Assembly: GCF_000425585.1 (NCBI RefSeq)
Contig: NZ_AUDS01000027.1
Coordinates: 16,917-80,916, forward strand
Source of the DNA: Terrimonas ferruginea DSM 30193
GTDB taxonomy: Bacteria > Bacteroidota > Bacteroidia > Chitinophagales > Chitinophagaceae
Length of the DNA: 64,000 nt
Direction of reading: 5' to 3'
This document shows, one piece after another, positions 51,056 through 60,217 of the stretch; the first letter of the stretch is position 1; the number at the start of each line of letters is the position of its first letter. The translations under genes were made by a program, and so were the position numbers. The notes under the pieces were generated by a model. The model did no database searches and had not been told where the DNA came from. It saw only the letters and a list, made by a program, of their open reading frames with translations.

Positions 51056-52375
51056 ATGATGAAAAAGAGTTTTCTTTTTGTCTCTTTGCTGATCCTTGGC
51101 CTGGCCGCACAGGCGCAGAAAAAATCTGCACTCGGATTCAGCTTTAACTTTACCGACTTCAGTACGCCAACCGCTATCAGCAACACTTCGCTCAGCGATG
51201 TATTGAAAGATTATCCCTGGTATAAAGTGAAAAATATGGCCGCCGGTTTCTCTGCTTATTACTGGCACGGCCTCGGTAAGAAACTGGATTTCTCCGTACG
51301 CTATAACGGCGCATTCAATCCTGATTTCTCTACCGCTGAAACGCCTGAATCAAAAGATTACTCCAACGAACTGGAAGCATCCCTGCATGCATTCCTGCTG
51401 CGCAGCGACCGCTTCTTTTCTCCGTTCCTGACGGCAGGTATCGGTGCCGGTAATTATTACAAGAGCAAGATCCAGCCTTATGCTCCGCTGGGTGTGGGTT
51501 TTCAGTTCAACCTGAAACAGGAAACTTTTATTTTCCTGCAAGCCAACTACCGCGTGAGCTTCGACCGCGAGAAAGTGCCCAACAGCCTTTTCTATTCAAT
51601 TGGTGTAGCGCAATCACTGCGTGGCCCCCGCGAGCCAAAGGTTATTCCTCCTCCACCGCCACCACCGGTTGTTGACCGCGACAACGACGGCGTTCCCGAC
51701 AGCATCGATGCTTGTCCTGATACTCCGGGCCTGGCTGCCTTGCAAGGTTGCCCCGACAGAGATAAAGACGGTATTGCCGATAAAGACGATAAGTGCCCTG
51801 ATGTGGCTGGTGTTGCCAAGTACAATGGTTGCCCTATCCCTGATACTGATGGAGACGGCATCAACGACGACGAGGATAAATGTCCGACACAACCCGGCGT
51901 AGCACGTTACCAGGGTTGCCCTGTTCCCGATTCCGACAACGATGGCGTGAACGATGAAGAAGATGCATGTCCGACTATTCCCGGTACGGCTGCCAACAAA
52001 GGTTGCCCCGAGATCAAAGAAGAAGTGAAGAAGAAAGTTGACTATGCAGCAACACGCATCCTGTTTGCTACCGGTAGCTACAAACTGCTGGCCTCTTCTA
52101 ATAAAGGCCTCAATGAAGTAGCAAAAATCCTGGAAGAAAATCCGGATATGAAACTTTACATCGACGGTCATACCGACAATACCGGTACGCCGGCTATCAA
52201 TGAAAAGTTGAGTAATGATCGTGCGAATGCTGTTAAACAATATTTCATCAGCAAAGGAATTGCTGAAAGCCGTCTCTTCGCTGCCGGTCACGGCCAGGAC
52301 GAGCCGATCGCAGATAACAAAACTGCTGCCGGTCGTCAGAAGAACCGCCGTGTGGTAATGAAACTTGCTTATTAA
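51056..52375 (+). CDS. OmpA-family protein with thrombospondin type 3 repeats
   Basis: A 439-residue outer-membrane protein. Signal peptide at 1-21 (ending AAQAQ). Residues about 25-180 form a beta-barrel-like domain. A polyproline hinge (PPPPPPPVV) leads to four TSP3 calcium-binding repeats (DRDNDGVPDSIDACPD and three others such as DTDGDGINDDEDKCP). The C-terminal OmpA domain (about 330-439) has ILFATGSYKLLASSNKGLNE and DGHTDNTGTPAINEKLS, and binds peptidoglycan. Two adjacent ATG codons open the frame. It is monocistronic with a leader and a strong terminator, as for an abundant protein. Confidence 0.95.
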   Translation: MMKKSFLFVSLLILGLAAQAQKKSALGFSFNFTDFSTPTAISNTSLSDVLKDYPWYKVKNMAAGFSAYYWHGLGKKLDFSVRYNGAFNPDFSTAETPESKDYSNELEASLHAFLLRSDRFFSPFLTAGIGAGNYYKSKIQPYAPLGVGFQFNLKQETFIFLQANYRVSFDREKVPNSLFYSIGVAQSLRGPREPKVIPPPPPPPVVDRDNDGVPDSIDACPDTPGLAALQGCPDRDKDGIADKDDKCPDVAGVAKYNGCPIPDTDGDGINDDEDKCPTQPGVARYQGCPVPDSDNDGVNDEEDACPTIPGTAANKGCPEIKEEVKKKVDYAATRILFATGSYKLLASSNKGLNEVAKILEENPDMKLYIDGHTDNTGTPAINEKLSNDRANAVKQYFISKGIAESRLFAAGHGQDEPIADNKTAAGRQKNRRVVMKLAY

Positions 52376-52393
52376 TCAGCAACGCTGAATACA

Positions 52394-52424
52394 AAAAAAG
52401 CCCCCGCTTTGCGGGGGCTTTTTA
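52394..52424 (+). terminator. Terminator of the OmpA-family gene
   Basis: GCCCCCGC pairs with GCGGGGGC around TTT, with an A run before and five Ts behind. Confidence 0.92.
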
Positions 52425-52841
52425 ATGCGGAGAGGTGCGCCTCCGGCGAATGTGGAAGGTGAAAATGCATAGTTATTTCAGGTTATAGATGTTAAGTAAA
52501 CCACCCTGGCCGTTGTACTGGCAATTTACGGCTGTTCCATCCTGTCAATCCGACATCAGGCCACCGTTGGTCTCCAGACCAACGGGCATGTTCATCCTTG
52601 AGTTATGTACGAAGTTGGCCTTGACCCATCAAAGCAACCTGGCTCTTGCTTGTTGGTCGGGAGACCAACAAGGGAGCTAACTTATACCTCACGCCGCCAT
52701 TAGTTTTAAAAACGAAAGCGGCTCCTGGTGATAAACGTTCCGAACAGTTATGGTGAGGACACGATCCACGGACCCCCATTCACGATTGACGATTCACGAT
52801 TCACGAACGCCCCTCGTGGACGGGTATGTTTTTTTGAATTT
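52425..52841. repeat. Gene-free stretch with copy 2 of the two-hairpin element and word repeats
   Basis: 52541-52681 is the inverted copy of the element at 45099-45241. The flanks hold ATGTGGAAGGTGAAAATGC, TACGGCTGTTCC, CACGATTGACGATTCACGAT and TTTGAATTTTTACTTTTG words. The only open frame (52728-53084) is composed of repeat words and antisense to the M28 gene; I do not count it. Confidence 0.6.
52541..52681 (-). repeat. Two-hairpin element of about 141 bp, copy 2 (inverted)
   Basis: Reverse complement of copy 1. Hairpins CCGTTGGTCT-CC-AGACCAACGG at 52564-52585 and CTTGTTGGTC-GGGA-GACCAACAAG at 52649-52672. It has the same order and near-equal length as copy 1 (45099). Confidence 0.7.
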
Positions 52842-54104
52842 TTACTTTTGAATTTTGAATTCATTTATTGCCGCAACCGCTTTCACCACTGCTATAAAAT
52901 GTTCGAAATTGATCCGCTTAACTTCATCGCAGGGCTGATGATAACAACGATCCTCGTCATCACTGCTCATGATCGTGTGTGCAGGCACCCCTGCTTTTAC
53001 AAAAGAATAATTATCGCTGCGCGAATACAGCTGCCGCTCAGGATCGCGTTCCCTGATCACTTTCAAACCCGCTGCCGAAAGTGATCGCGCGAGGGTTTTG
53101 CCTAAGGGAGATTGATCCTGTCCCGTGATGAATACTTTTTTCTTACCATACTGTGCTATGCCGATCATCTCGATGTTTATACCGGCTACCACGGCCTTGG
53201 GATTGATCTCTTTCATAAACTCCCGAGAGCCCAATAACCCCCATTCTTCTCCCGCAAAGGCACAAAACAACAATGTGCGGCTGTTATTTTTTAACTGCGA
53301 AAAATAACGCGCAAGCAACACGACCGCCGTGGTCCCGGATGCATTGTCATTTGCACCGTTCAATATACTGTCGCGGCGCTCGCCCGGGTCTACGCCCATA
53401 TGATCATAATGCGATGTATACGCCACAATCTCACCCGGAAGACTGTCACCGGGCAACACGCCCACCACGTTAAAGAGTAAAGTATGGTAATAATCAGGAT
53501 CGGCCTGCACCACCATCGTCTTTGGTGCATTATCATGCACAACGATCAACACATTTCGCTGAATACCATTGGGCGGTAGCGTCCATGTTTCGGGTAATTT
53601 GTTTTTATCCGAGAAAGGTTTTTTTGCCCAAAGCAACAGATCGCCACCGGGCGATGCGGCATACCGGCGCAGCAACCCGCTGTCGAGACTATCCAGTGCT
53701 ATCACTTCGAACGAGCCTAAGGATTTGTCTGTATAAGCTGCCGCGTCTGTGAGAAAAAATTCGAAATGGTCCGTTTGTAAAAAATCGCCATTCCACAGTA
53801 CAATATCTGCCTGGGGAATGGGGATCGGCCCGTCTTCAGTAATCGTTTGTGGGAAGAACGGTATCAGCAATGATTTTTGCCCGTATAGTGGTTTTAATCC
53901 CGCTTGTTGAAATTGCTGCGCCAGGTAGGCGGCCGCTTCGTATCGTTCGGGGCGGCCGTTGCTGCGGCCCTTCAGTTGATCCGAAGCGAGATATCCCAGT
54001 ATCTCGCGTGCGGCTTCTTCACTGATCACACTGTCTGCCAGCGGCTGTTGCGCAACAACAGGCAGGCTCATCAGGATCATACCGGTGATGAGCAGTCTTT
54101 TCAT
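52842..54104 (-). CDS. Secreted M28-family metallopeptidase, copy 2 of a tandem pair
   Basis: A 420-residue zinc aminopeptidase-like protein with a signal peptide (ITGMILMSLPVVAQQ). The M28 ligands are present: His and Asp in YTSHYDHMG and LNGANDNASGTTAVV, the Glu pair in CAFAGEEWGLLGS, a glutamate in GINIEMIG (usually Asp in this position), and the last histidine in DRCYHQPCDEVKR. It starts 1 base behind the stop codon of the neighbouring M28 gene at 54106, with which it shares layout throughout, so the two arose by tandem duplication. Confidence 0.9.
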   Translation of the reverse strand: MKRLLITGMILMSLPVVAQQPLADSVISEEAAREILGYLASDQLKGRSNGRPERYEAAAYLAQQFQQAGLKPLYGQKSLLIPFFPQTITEDGPIPIPQADIVLWNGDFLQTDHFEFFLTDAAAYTDKSLGSFEVIALDSLDSGLLRRYAASPGGDLLLWAKKPFSDKNKLPETWTLPPNGIQRNVLIVVHDNAPKTMVVQADPDYYHTLLFNVVGVLPGDSLPGEIVAYTSHYDHMGVDPGERRDSILNGANDNASGTTAVVLLARYFSQLKNNSRTLLFCAFAGEEWGLLGSREFMKEINPKAVVAGINIEMIGIAQYGKKKVFITGQDQSPLGKTLARSLSAAGLKVIRERDPERQLYSRSDNYSFVKAGVPAHTIMSSDDEDRCYHQPCDEVKRINFEHFIAVVKAVAAINEFKIQK

Positions 54105-54105
54105 T

Positions 54106-55389
54106 TTATTTTTCTTTTACCCTGGATGGTGTGTCTTTTCCTGACACGATGGAACGCGCACTCAGGGCAATAGAGTTGATGATCTTTGCCATGTTTTCCA
54201 TATCGAGCGTTTCCACATGATCGGTTACTTTATGATAGTTGGGTTCATCTTCCATCTTGGCAGTAGAGATCGTATGGGCCGGTACGCCCAGTCTTGCCAG
54301 CGTGGCATTGTCTGAACGGTAAAACAATTGTTGGTCAGGATAAGGATCTGGATGAAAAGTAAAGCCGGTGCCCGTAAGATTGGACTGCAATATTTTTCCC
54401 ATATCCGATTTTTCATAACCGGTAATGTAAGCGGAGTTGCGCCCCCATTTACTTTCCGTGCCGATCATTTCAATATTGAACATGGCCATTACCTTATCGG
54501 GATGGAACTGTTTGGAAAAATATTGCGAACCGTAACCGCCCACTTCTTCCGCAGTAAACGCGGCAAAAATAATGGTGCGGTCGTTGTTGCCTAAGGCTTT
54601 GTAGTAACGTGCAAGCAGGATTACGGCTGTAATACCGGCTGCATCATCATTTGCACCATTGAAGATTGAATCGCCGTTGATCGCTTCGCGGGTAGAAATG
54701 CCGATGTGATCATAGTGGCCGGAGAAGATCACATATTGATCTTTGTGTTTTTTGCCGGGTAGTATGCCGACAACGTTCGCCAGTTTTTTTTCTTCAACGG
54801 AATGTTTGGCGACAAATGAAAAACTGTTCGCTTTTTTACCCAAAACAAAAATCACCGACTTGTCTGACTTGAACAAGGTGCGCTTGAGAAAAGAAAGACG
54901 GGGAAAGGTATTGGCAAAACTTTCATCAACCCATACGATCAGGTTTTTTTCAGCAGTGGCCGCGCCCATAACGCCTTCAAATAATTCATCGCCTGCTGCA
55001 ATGGTACGCTGCTCGTATCCTGATTGATCGGAAACAGTCAGATCAGCCGTGGAGGTCAGTACCAATACTTTTTTCGCATCGACGGTTTGCCCGTCGATGA
55101 TTGCGGTAAGTGATTCCTGTTTGGGGCTCACCATCGAAAACGACTGCAGGTAAGTGTTGCCGCTTCCGGGTTGCAGCCCTGCTTCTTTGAACTGTGCGGC
55201 GATATAATCGGCCGCCTTATCAATTTCAGGCGTAAAAACTTTACGGCCTTTCATTTCATCAGCCGCCAGTACGCGGATGATCTCTTCAGCAGCAGGTGCA
55301 TTGATAATTTTATCCGCCGACTGCGCACAGGCCGTGCTGATAACAAATCCGCTAACTAACAATAAAGCCGTAGAACGATGGAACATCAT
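54106..55389 (-). CDS. Secreted M28-family metallopeptidase, copy 1 of a tandem pair
   Basis: A 427-residue paralogue of the gene at 52842. Signal peptide ending ISTACAQS. Metal ligands: FSGHYDHIG, FNGANDDAAGITAVI, FAAFTAEEVGGYGS, FNIEMIGTESKW and NYHKVTDHVETLD. As in its neighbour, NIEMIG carries Glu. The cysteine near the signal end (STACAQS) could make it a lipoprotein. Likely roles are release of amino acids from peptides outside the cytoplasm. The two genes form one transcript. Confidence 0.9.
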   Translation of the reverse strand: MMFHRSTALLLVSGFVISTACAQSADKIINAPAAEEIIRVLAADEMKGRKVFTPEIDKAADYIAAQFKEAGLQPGSGNTYLQSFSMVSPKQESLTAIIDGQTVDAKKVLVLTSTADLTVSDQSGYEQRTIAAGDELFEGVMGAATAEKNLIVWVDESFANTFPRLSFLKRTLFKSDKSVIFVLGKKANSFSFVAKHSVEEKKLANVVGILPGKKHKDQYVIFSGHYDHIGISTREAINGDSIFNGANDDAAGITAVILLARYYKALGNNDRTIIFAAFTAEEVGGYGSQYFSKQFHPDKVMAMFNIEMIGTESKWGRNSAYITGYEKSDMGKILQSNLTGTGFTFHPDPYPDQQLFYRSDNATLARLGVPAHTISTAKMEDEPNYHKVTDHVETLDMENMAKIINSIALSARSIVSGKDTPSRVKEK

Positions 55390-55426
55390 GCCGTTTGTAT
55401 AATTTAAAAAAATGGATAACCGATAT

Positions 55427-56158
55427 TTAAAAACTCATCATCTCCTTGAACTTGACCGTCTGGCGGCGGCTGACTTCGATCTTCTCCCCTCCTTTTAATT
55501 CCAGTAAAAGTCCTCCGTTGAAATAAGGTTCGATTTTTTCGATCATGCGGAGATTGACGATATGTTTTCTGTTGGCACGGAAGAATACTTTTTCATCGAG
55601 GCGTTCTTCCAGTGCGTTGAGCGATTTCAGGATAAGTGGTTTGTTGGGGCCGAAAAATACTTTTGCATAGTTGCCTACGCTTTCAAACAAACGGATGTCG
55701 CTCAGCTTCACAAACCAGCAGCGTTCACCATCTTTCACAAATACCTGGTCGGCTTCGCCGAGAATGCTGTTGTTAACAAACTCTGCCGGTTGGCGATTAA
55801 GTTCTCTCGTTTCGCCTTGTTGCAGTTTTTGTATGGCATCGGCCAGGCGGCGCGGCTCCACTGGTTTAAGCAGATAATCGAGTGCGTTTACTTCAAATGC
55901 CCGCAACGCAAATTCATCGTAGGCCGTGGTGAAGATCACTTGCGGCGCCCGCTCCAGTTCGGCAAGCATATCAAAACCTGTTTTGCCGGGCATCTGGATA
56001 TCCAGGAAGATCAGATCGGGCTGCAGCTCATCGATCTTGCGTATGCCTTCTTCGGCATTGGCGGCCTCGTCCACCACTTCAATCTCCGGGAATTCCAGTA
56101 ATAATTTGCGGAGTTCGGCGCGGGCCAACCGCTCATCATCAATTATAATCGCTTTCAT
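55427..56158 (-). CDS. LytTR-type response regulator
   Basis: A 243-residue two-component regulator. The receiver domain has IIDDERLAR at the start, phospho-acceptor Asp53 in LIFLDIQMPGKTGF and Lys99 in DYLLKPVEP. The C-terminal LytTR DNA-binding domain (about 140-243) has VFVKDGERCWFVKLSDI, VFFRANRKHIVNLRMIEKI and VSRRQTVKFKEM. It is coupled to the histidine kinase gene that precedes it, with a 25-base gap. Targets unknown. Confidence 0.94.
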   Translation of the reverse strand: MKAIIIDDERLARAELRKLLLEFPEIEVVDEAANAEEGIRKIDELQPDLIFLDIQMPGKTGFDMLAELERAPQVIFTTAYDEFALRAFEVNALDYLLKPVEPRRLADAIQKLQQGETRELNRQPAEFVNNSILGEADQVFVKDGERCWFVKLSDIRLFESVGNYAKVFFGPNKPLILKSLNALEERLDEKVFFRANRKHIVNLRMIEKIEPYFNGGLLLELKGGEKIEVSRRQTVKFKEMMSF

Positions 56159-56183
56159 GTGAACTATTTAGCCAGTTTATTTT

Positions 56184-57275
56184 TTATGCATTAACAGGTA
56201 TCAGCACACGGGCCTCCACAAGGGCAGGCGTAAGCTGACGGATTTGAAACCTTCCTTTCGGACCGTACAACAATTGTAACCGGTCATTGGTGCTCGACAA
56301 TCCGAATCCTTCTTCCAATTTATCCGTCGAAAGCTGCCCGGTATTCTGTACGGTGAGTTCATGGTAGTTACCGCTGAAATCAGAGATCACTCTCACAATA
56401 CCACCATTGATCTGCTTGCTGATGCCATGCTTGATTGCATTCTCCACCAGTGTCTGCAACATCATCGGCGGTACGGGGCTTGCCAGTGTATCGTCATCTA
56501 CTTCGTACTCCACCTGCAACCGGTCTTCGAAACGCATTGTTTCCAGTGCCAGGTAATCCTTTACGATAGCAAGTTCCTTTTCAAATGTAACGGTTTCAGA
56601 TTTATCTACATTGATACTGCTGCGCAGGATATTACTCAACTCCGTAATGGCTTTCCGCGCGCGTTCAGGGTTTTCATCGACCAATGCACGGATAGAGTTC
56701 AGGGAGTTAAAAATAAAATGCGGATTGATATGTGCCTTAATGGTCTTCAGTTCCAGTTCCTTTACCAATGATTCCAGTTGCAGCGTATCCAGTTGCTGCT
56801 TCTGGCTTTTGGCGATATAGTGGTACATGAAATAGATCAGGTTCCAGATGAAATAGAAAATGAAAAAGTTGAATGCATTGCTCAGCAGTACCAGGATGAA
56901 ATTGTTGTCATTAAGCGTGGTTTGTTCGGCTTGCGCGAGGTACTTGAATTTGCGCAGCAAATGGATATTGAAAAAAGCGGCGATAAGGGCGAAAATGGTG
57001 GTAATGACCAGGAAGATCAGTCCCTGTTTTTCCAGCTTTTTCTGCAAAACGTTGAGCCAGATGATCACCATTCGCATCAGGTGGGTAAAAACAACGCCTA
57101 AAACCACAAAAATGCCGATCCTGCCAAGAAAAAGCTCCCAATCGTCCCAGGTGGACATTTTATTGAATGAGATATTGAAAAACAGGTGTACCAGGATGAA
57201 CATACCCCACCCGCAGGCCTGAAAAATCCAGTATCGCTTGTTTCCGAGCCAATATTGCTCAATTCCTAGTTGCAT
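56184..57275 (-). CDS. LytS/YehU-type sensor histidine kinase
   Basis: A 363-residue membrane kinase. Four membrane helices fill residues about 15-160. The His_kinase domain has the phospho-acceptor in IKAHINPHFIFNSLNSIRAL, the N-box in QTLVENAIKHGIS, and an ATPase end with EEGFGLSSTNDRLQLLYG. There is no extracellular sensor domain, so it may sense a membrane state. Partner of the LytTR regulator directly behind it. Divergent from dxs with a 183-base gap. Confidence 0.93.
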   Translation of the reverse strand: MQLGIEQYWLGNKRYWIFQACGWGMFILVHLFFNISFNKMSTWDDWELFLGRIGIFVVLGVVFTHLMRMVIIWLNVLQKKLEKQGLIFLVITTIFALIAAFFNIHLLRKFKYLAQAEQTTLNDNNFILVLLSNAFNFFIFYFIWNLIYFMYHYIAKSQKQQLDTLQLESLVKELELKTIKAHINPHFIFNSLNSIRALVDENPERARKAITELSNILRSSINVDKSETVTFEKELAIVKDYLALETMRFEDRLQVEYEVDDDTLASPVPPMMLQTLVENAIKHGISKQINGGIVRVISDFSGNYHELTVQNTGQLSTDKLEEGFGLSSTNDRLQLLYGPKGRFQIRQLTPALVEARVLIPVNA

Positions 57276-57458
57276 ATCAGCAAATCTAATTATTTCTGGA
57301 TGTGCCCCCCTGCTAAATATACCAGTGGAAAATAAGTTCTACAAATGGCCTCCCGGCGCCGCAAAGTCGCTGTTTAAGGCATTTTAACCAGAATTATGGG
57401 CTTTTTTGAGCCCGCGCACAACAGAATATATTATTTTTACAGTTGACAAATTAACCAC

Positions 57459-59393
57459 ATGGAAATTCTTCCCGGACCACTACTGCAGACCATCAATTCC
57501 CCCGCCGACCTGAAAGAGCTTCCCCGGGAGAAACTGCATCAACTGTGTGACGAACTTCGCCAGTATATCATCGACATCGTAAGCGTACATGGCGGCCACT
57601 TCGGTGCCAGCCTGGGTGTGGTAGAACTGACCACGGCACTGCATTACGTTTACAATACACCTTATGATCAATTGGTGTGGGACGTAGGTCACCAGGCTTA
57701 TGGCCATAAAATACTGACCGGCCGGAGAGACAGTTTCCATACCAACCGTAAATACAAAGGCCTCAGCGGCTTTCCCAAACGCAGCGAAAGCGAATACGAT
57801 ACATTTGGCGTAGGCCACTCTTCTACTTCGATCTCCGCTGCACTGGGCATGGCCATCGCTGCCAAATACAAAGGCGAAACGGACCGCAAGACAGTTGCCG
57901 TAATCGGCGACGGTTCCATGACCGCGGGTATGGCTTTCGAAGCCATGAACCACGCCGGTGTTTCCAATGCAGACATGCTGATCGTACTAAACGACAACGG
58001 CATCGGCATCGATCCTAACGTAGGCGCGCTGAAAGAATACCTGACCGATATCACGACCTCGCCCACTTATAACAAAGTGAAAGACGATGTGTGGAACCTG
58101 CTTGGCAAACTGCCCGTAGGTAAAAACTTTACACGTGGCATGGGCCACAAACTGGCGGAAGGATTGAAAGGAATGGTCAGCAGCAGCGCCAATCTCTTCG
58201 AAGCACTAAAAATCCGTTACTTCGGCCCGATCGACGGACATAACATTGCGAAGCTGGTAGACACGCTCCGCGATCTCCGCGAAATCCCCGGCCCGAAGAT
58301 CCTGCACATCATTACCACAAAAGGTAAAGGATACGCACTCGCCGAAAAGGACCAGACCAAATGGCACGCACCCGGTCTGTTCGATAAAGTAACCGGCGAG
58401 ATCTATAAAAAACAATACGAAACTCCACAGCCTCCCAAATACCAGGATGTATTTGGTCATACACTGATTGAACTGGCGGAAAAAAACCAGGCCATCATGG
58501 GTATCACGCCTGCGATGCCTTCCGGTTCTTCGCTCAAGTATATGATGGAAAAAATGCCCGACCGTGCATTCGACGTGGGCATCTGCGAGCAGCATGCCGT
58601 TACCGTAAGTGCGGGCCTCGCCACACAAGGTATGCGCGTGTTCTGCAACATCTATTCTTCTTTTATGCAGCGCGCATACGACCAGGTAGTACACGATGTG
58701 GCCATTCAGAAATTGCCCGTTGTGCTTTGCCTCGACCGCGCCGGTCTTGTGGGAGATGATGGTCCTACTCACCACGGCTGCTACGACATTGCTTATTTCC
58801 GTTGCATTCCCAACATGATCATCAGTGCGCCGATGAACGAAAGTGAGTTGCGCAACCTGATGTACACGGCTCAACTCGAGTCTACAACACTTCCTTTCGT
58901 GATCCGCTACCCGCGCGGTGAAGGCATGATGGCCGAATGGCGCACGCCCATGGAAGAAGTAACCATCGGCAAAGGCCGTAAACTCCGCGACGGACGCGGC
59001 ATTGCCATTCTTTCTTTCGGGCATCCCGGCAACTTTGCCGCCGCCGCTATCCGCGACCTCCGTTCCGAAGGAATCGAGCCCGGTCATTACGACCTGCGCT
59101 TTGTAAAACCGCTCGACGAAGAACTGCTTCACGAAGCCTGCCAGCGTTATGAAAAGCTGGTGACCGTTGAAGACGGCACCGTCACAGGCGGCTTTGGTTC
59201 TGCTGTGCTCGAATTCATGGCCAGACACGGTTATAAAAATGATGTGCGCATCATCGGCATTCCGGATCGTATTGTGGAACACGGCACCCCGCGTGAACTG
59301 CATCGTGAATGTGAATATGATGCGGAAGGCATTGCTGCTGTGGTAAGGGAAATGATGAAGACCGAACGGAGTGTTGCAGCCTTGCTGCAATAA
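57459..59393 (+). CDS. dxs: 1-deoxy-D-xylulose-5-phosphate synthase
   Basis: A 644-residue thiamine-diphosphate enzyme that condenses pyruvate and glyceraldehyde-3-phosphate, the first step of the MEP isoprenoid pathway. It has VWDVGHQAYGHKILTGR, the TPP site GDGSMTAGMAFEAMNHAG with LNDN behind, the E1 glutamate in DVGICEQHAVTVSAGLA and DRAGLVGDDGPTHHG. Length is normal. Its products feed quinones and the undecaprenyl carrier, and also the prenyl donor of the GGGP synthase at 50101. A long antisense frame over dxs is a shadow. Confidence 0.97.
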   Translation: MEILPGPLLQTINSPADLKELPREKLHQLCDELRQYIIDIVSVHGGHFGASLGVVELTTALHYVYNTPYDQLVWDVGHQAYGHKILTGRRDSFHTNRKYKGLSGFPKRSESEYDTFGVGHSSTSISAALGMAIAAKYKGETDRKTVAVIGDGSMTAGMAFEAMNHAGVSNADMLIVLNDNGIGIDPNVGALKEYLTDITTSPTYNKVKDDVWNLLGKLPVGKNFTRGMGHKLAEGLKGMVSSSANLFEALKIRYFGPIDGHNIAKLVDTLRDLREIPGPKILHIITTKGKGYALAEKDQTKWHAPGLFDKVTGEIYKKQYETPQPPKYQDVFGHTLIELAEKNQAIMGITPAMPSGSSLKYMMEKMPDRAFDVGICEQHAVTVSAGLATQGMRVFCNIYSSFMQRAYDQVVHDVAIQKLPVVLCLDRAGLVGDDGPTHHGCYDIAYFRCIPNMIISAPMNESELRNLMYTAQLESTTLPFVIRYPRGEGMMAEWRTPMEEVTIGKGRKLRDGRGIAILSFGHPGNFAAAAIRDLRSEGIEPGHYDLRFVKPLDEELLHEACQRYEKLVTVEDGTVTGGFGSAVLEFMARHGYKNDVRIIGIPDRIVEHGTPRELHRECEYDAEGIAAVVREMMKTERSVAALLQ

Positions 59394-59575
59394 GTCAAAA
59401 TTCAAAAGTCAAAAGTCAAAAAATTCAAAGGCGCAAAGTTGTCAACAACAGACAGGTTTTGCGCCTTTGCTTTTCCGTAAGTATTAAAATTCAAAAACGC
59501 TTATGGATTTTGCTTAAATCGGCATCCTTCTGTTTCGGGGTACACTTTTGAATTTTGACTTTTGAATTTTGAATT
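59394..59575. repeat. Word repeats with a terminator-like hairpin behind dxs
   Basis: TCAAAATTCAAAAGTC words, then CAAAGGCGCAAA at 59426-59437 pairing perfectly with TTTGCGCCTTTG at 59458-59469 and followed by CTTTT, then GAATTTTGACTTTTGAATT words. The hairpin formed by two opposite GCGCAAAGG words may end dxs transcription. Confidence 0.55.
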
Positions 59576-60217
59576 ATGAAACCCTTCCGGCTGCTCCTGT
59601 TGCTCCTGCTCATCTCCGGCCTCCTCGCCTGGTGGTCGCCTCCGGTGCGAAAAGCACTGACTCCGCGACACACTGTTGCCACTACTCCAAACCCGGCCCG
59701 GTCAATTGACGATGCCGGTAAGAAAGTGGCAAAAAAAGCAGAAGAAGCCCGGCGCTATGTACGTGCCAACCGTTTCAACGAGCAGATCGTATTCCTCATC
59801 GATATGCAGATGGCTTCCGGCCAACCACGTTTTTTTGTTTACCACCTGGGAAAAGACTCCGTCATCAACAGCGGCCTCGTTACGCATGGACGTTGCAATG
59901 AAAACTGGCTGGAGGGAAGAAAATATGGGAACACCGTAGGATGCGGCTGTACTTCATTGGGCAAGTACAAAATCGGTTACCCCTACAATGGGCGATTCGG
60001 TCTTGCTTATAAGCTATACGGATTGGAGGCAAGCAACAGCAAAGCTTTTGACAGATTTGTGGTGTTGCATTCGCACGAATGCGTACCCGAAAATGCAACC
60101 GCGGAAGAAATATGTCAGAGCGACGGCTGCCCCACCGTATCTCCCGGATTTCTGCAATACCTAAAGCCTGTTATCGACCGTTCCTCCAAACCTGTTTTAC
60201 TTTGGATATATGAATAA
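59576..60217 (+). CDS. Murein L,D-transpeptidase catalytic domain family protein (YkuD_2)
   Basis: A 213-residue protein with an N-terminal membrane anchor or signal (LLLLLLLISGLLAWW). The catalytic part fits PF13645-type YkuD_2: FLIDMQMASGQPRFFVYHL, KYKIGYPYNGRFGLAYKLYG, FDRFVVLHSHECVPE and the putative active-site cysteine in CQSDGCPTVSPGFLQ. Such enzymes are linked to peptidoglycan cross-linking or lipoprotein attachment, not proved for this branch. It lies behind dxs with a repeat-filled gap. Confidence 0.88.
   Translation: MKPFRLLLLLLLISGLLAWWSPPVRKALTPRHTVATTPNPARSIDDAGKKVAKKAEEARRYVRANRFNEQIVFLIDMQMASGQPRFFVYHLGKDSVINSGLVTHGRCNENWLEGRKYGNTVGCGCTSLGKYKIGYPYNGRFGLAYKLYGLEASNSKAFDRFVVLHSHECVPENATAEEICQSDGCPTVSPGFLQYLKPVIDRSSKPVLLWIYE

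Noticed and set aside
52728..53084. 118-residue plus-strand frame
   Set aside because: Its first part consists of intergenic repeat words and the rest is antisense to the M28 peptidase.
58206..59405. 399-residue open frame antisense to dxs
   Set aside because: dxs has clear catalytic motifs along the whole stretch; the antisense frame shows no domain and is a by-product of codon use.
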